From contig CM059203.1 of NCBI GenBank assembly GCA_030323885.1, positions 4,092,001 to 4,156,000 on the forward strand: a stretch of DNA of 64,000 nt. The letters run 5' to 3'. The DNA comes from Branchipolynoe longqiensis (lineage: Eukaryota; Annelida; Polychaeta; Phyllodocida; Polynoidae). Within the stretch, counting starts at the first letter, position 1, and the number at the start of each line of letters is the position of its first letter. The position numbers were made by a program, and so were the translations under genes. The notes beneath the pieces are model-generated. The model saw only the letters and a program-made list of their open reading frames with translations. It made no database searches and was not told the origin of the DNA. This document shows positions 62,132-64,000 of the stretch, piece by piece.

Positions 62132-62486
62132 TTTAGAGCTGCACAGTCCGATGAAAACACCAAATTTTCAAAACCAAAACAATTATCTAGATTTGATTTG
62201 ACATATCTACCTTCGATACTGATGCACTTATTAAACATTTACCGGCACATAGAAGGGACTGCTGAGTCAATTAACAGAACCTGTTACTGCAGAAGCCTAT
62301 AGTGATAGAGTTTTGGCAAGCTTGCCAACATTAATTTAGCATGTTTCCATTTCAAATATCTCGAAAGTTTGCGATTTAAAATAAAAGTTACTTCAAACTA
62401 AAGTAAGGTAGATTATAATGAACAACCTAATATGTTTATCTCAGAAAATGAGAGAGACTCAAAACCATCGGACGACGCAACTTTAA
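62132..62486. mobile_element. MITE-P, intact
   Basis: Left TTTAGAGCTGCACAGTCCGA, right CATCGGACGACGCAACTTTA A. Good reference copy, about 350 bp, directly upstream of the satellite derived from its family. Confidence 0.87.
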
Positions 62487-62639
62487 TTTGAAGTGGCTTA
62501 TATTATACAGTTTAACTTTGGAGGCACTTGGAGGTCAAACATGCAGCCGTACTTTTGACATGCACACCGAAATGTTGGACACCACAGGCTTTAGTAGTGA
62601 CGGTTCTATTATGTTATTCCATTTTATACAACAACAAAT

Positions 62640-63620
62640 GCCTGAAGTTAGAGATGTAAATTGGATATGTCGGATCCAATCTAGCTAAGTGTTTTAAATT
62701 TGGTGGTTTCGTCAGACTATGACACTTTAATAAATGCACTGCTATGTAAATTGAACATCTGGGATCCAATCTAAATAAGTATTGTTAATTTGGTGGTTTC
62801 GTCAGACTAAGCAACCTTAATAAGTGCACTGGTATGTAAATTGCACATGTCGGATCCAATCTAAATAAGTATTGTTTATTTGGTGGTTTCGTCAGACTAT
62901 GCAAGTTTAATAAGTGCACTGGTATGTAAATTGAACATGTCGGATCCAATCTAAATAAGTATTGTTTATTTGGTGGTTTCGTCAGACTATGCAAGTTTAA
63001 TAAGTGCACTGGTATGTAAATTGAACATGTCGGATCCAATCTAAATAAGTATTGTTTATTTGGTGGTTTCGTCAGACTATGCAAGTTTAATAAGTGCACT
63101 GGTATGTAAATTGAACATGTCGGATCCAATCTAAATAAGTATTGTTAATTTGGTGGTTTCGTCAGACTATGCAAGTTTAATAAGTGCACTGGTATGTAAA
63201 TTGAACATGTCGGATCCAATCTAAATAAGTATTGTTAATTTGGTGGTTTCGTCAGACTATGCAAGTTTAATAAGTGCACTGGTATGTAAATTGAACATGT
63301 CGGATCCAATCTAAATAAGTATTGTTAATTTGGTGGTTTCGTCAGACTATGCAACCTTAATAAGTGCACTGGTATGTAAATTGAACATGTCGGATCCAAT
63401 CTAAATAAGTGTTGTTAATTTGGTGGTTTCGTCAGACTATGCAACCTTAATAAGTGCACTGGTATGTAAATTGAACATGTCGGATCCAATCTAAATAAGT
63501 ATTGTTAATTTGGTGGTTTCGTCAGACTATGCAAGTTTAATAAGTGCACCAGTATGTAAATTGGATATGTGTGGGATCCAAGTGTTCTAAATTTGGTGCT
63601 TTCGTCCGACTATGTAGTTT
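62640..63620. repeat. 90-bp satellite derived from the right end of MITE-P
   Basis: GGATCCAATCTAAATAAGT or variants sit at 62672, 62762 and every 90 bp to 63482: ten units with no change in length. Each unit also has GGTGGTTTCGTCAGACTATG and TTAATAAGTGCACTGGTATG. The same order of blocks is the last 90 bp of MITE-P (TTTAATAAGTGCATCAGTAT ... CAAATCTAGATAA ... TCATCGGACTATGCA). The 114-codon - strand frame is this repeat read through. Confidence 0.93.
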
Positions 63621-63700
63621 TCAGTAAAGCATCAAGAAGCTGCTACCTCACTGAGTACACAAAGTCTAATATAGATCCCTTTTCTTCTTCTTTTTTTTGT

Positions 63701-64000
63701 TGTCATCATGATCATGCTGTCAGTTGCAATGTGACAAAGACTGCTTTCATTAATTATCCACCGCTTTGTGCGGTTGTACATTTCATAAAAGCTGCTTGCA
63801 AAGTGTTGAAGTGCTGCTGGCTTTTGCAAGTCACTAGCGGCACTCTCTCAGGGAGTAAATAGAGGTCTCAAACCGGCAACAACATGTCAGAACAGGCGCA
63901 AACTATTTGTCCCTGCAGTGGCTGGTCGGGAGATGTTGGGAGTTCCATTCATCGCCCCCCTTAATGCTGCCACGATAACATGGTTTTCTGTTAAGGTTTG
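63701..64000 (-). mobile_element. LINE-tailed composite retroelement, cut by window edge
   Basis: CATCATGATCATGCTGTCAG begins a short LINE tail; CATTTCATAAAAGCTGCTTG at about 63779 starts the module, which continues past the window end. LINE part about 78 bp. Confidence 0.78.

Noticed and set aside
62785..63129. 114-codon frame with 30-residue repeats, repeat-protein-like
   Set aside because: A 90-bp satellite read through in frame; the unit derives from a MITE end.

Overview
This is animal nuclear DNA, most likely from a marine mollusc. The main clue is a SINE family at 5013, 45101 and 59999 that I recognise from molluscan genomes: a tRNA-like head, a body with a conserved GTGCATATAAAAGACCCCTT stretch, and a GTCGTTAAA tail. 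The species itself is inference. I see no convincing host protein-coding gene, rRNA or functional tRNA. Nearly everything that can be explained is mobile or tandem repeat DNA. Long open frames in the low-complexity blocks are artefacts of sequence lacking stop codons.

Nicknames used below are mine. SINE-A is a tRNA-headed SINE of about 335 bp with tail GACGTAAAACAACAACAA; SINE-A2 has the same head and a different tail; SINE-R is the molluscan type; SINE-C has a second tRNA-like head. MITE-P has ends like TTAAAGTTGCATAGTCCGATG-type repeats. MITE-H leaves 8-bp target duplications and has hairpin tips. MITE-K leaves 7-bp duplications. Tigger-like elements begin CAGTA and sit in TA. GTCACAC elements share tips like GGCCCTGTCACAC and sit in TTAA or decayed TTAA. 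CCGGTG elements begin and end in CCGGTG/CACCGG and carry a 216-bp core once or twice between exchangeable arms.

Layout: 61-2960 is a polypyrimidine minisatellite. 3.1-34 kb is a dense, nested mosaic of SINEs, MITEs and LINE 3' ends, with two promoter-like patches (6160-6430 and 16480-17612). 34.8-38.5 kb is a satellite array that contains a duplicated MITE-H. 38.7-42.9 kb is hexanucleotide-based satellite with the 3' end of a non-LTR retrotransposon in it. A 499-bp assembly gap lies at 44523-45021. 45.4-46.6 kb is a 148-bp satellite. 46.9-62.5 kb is again nested SINE/MITE mosaic. 62.6-63.6 kb is a 90-bp satellite made from one end of MITE-P.

The most interesting signal is in two MITE groups. 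Within a copy the two terminal arms match each other, but between copies the arms differ, while the tips and an inner core stay conserved. The arms are built of reiterated short words, which suggests that the two ends are homogenised together. Coordinates of repeat edges are read by eye and are usually good to a few bases where a target duplication is quoted, otherwise to 5-20 bases.
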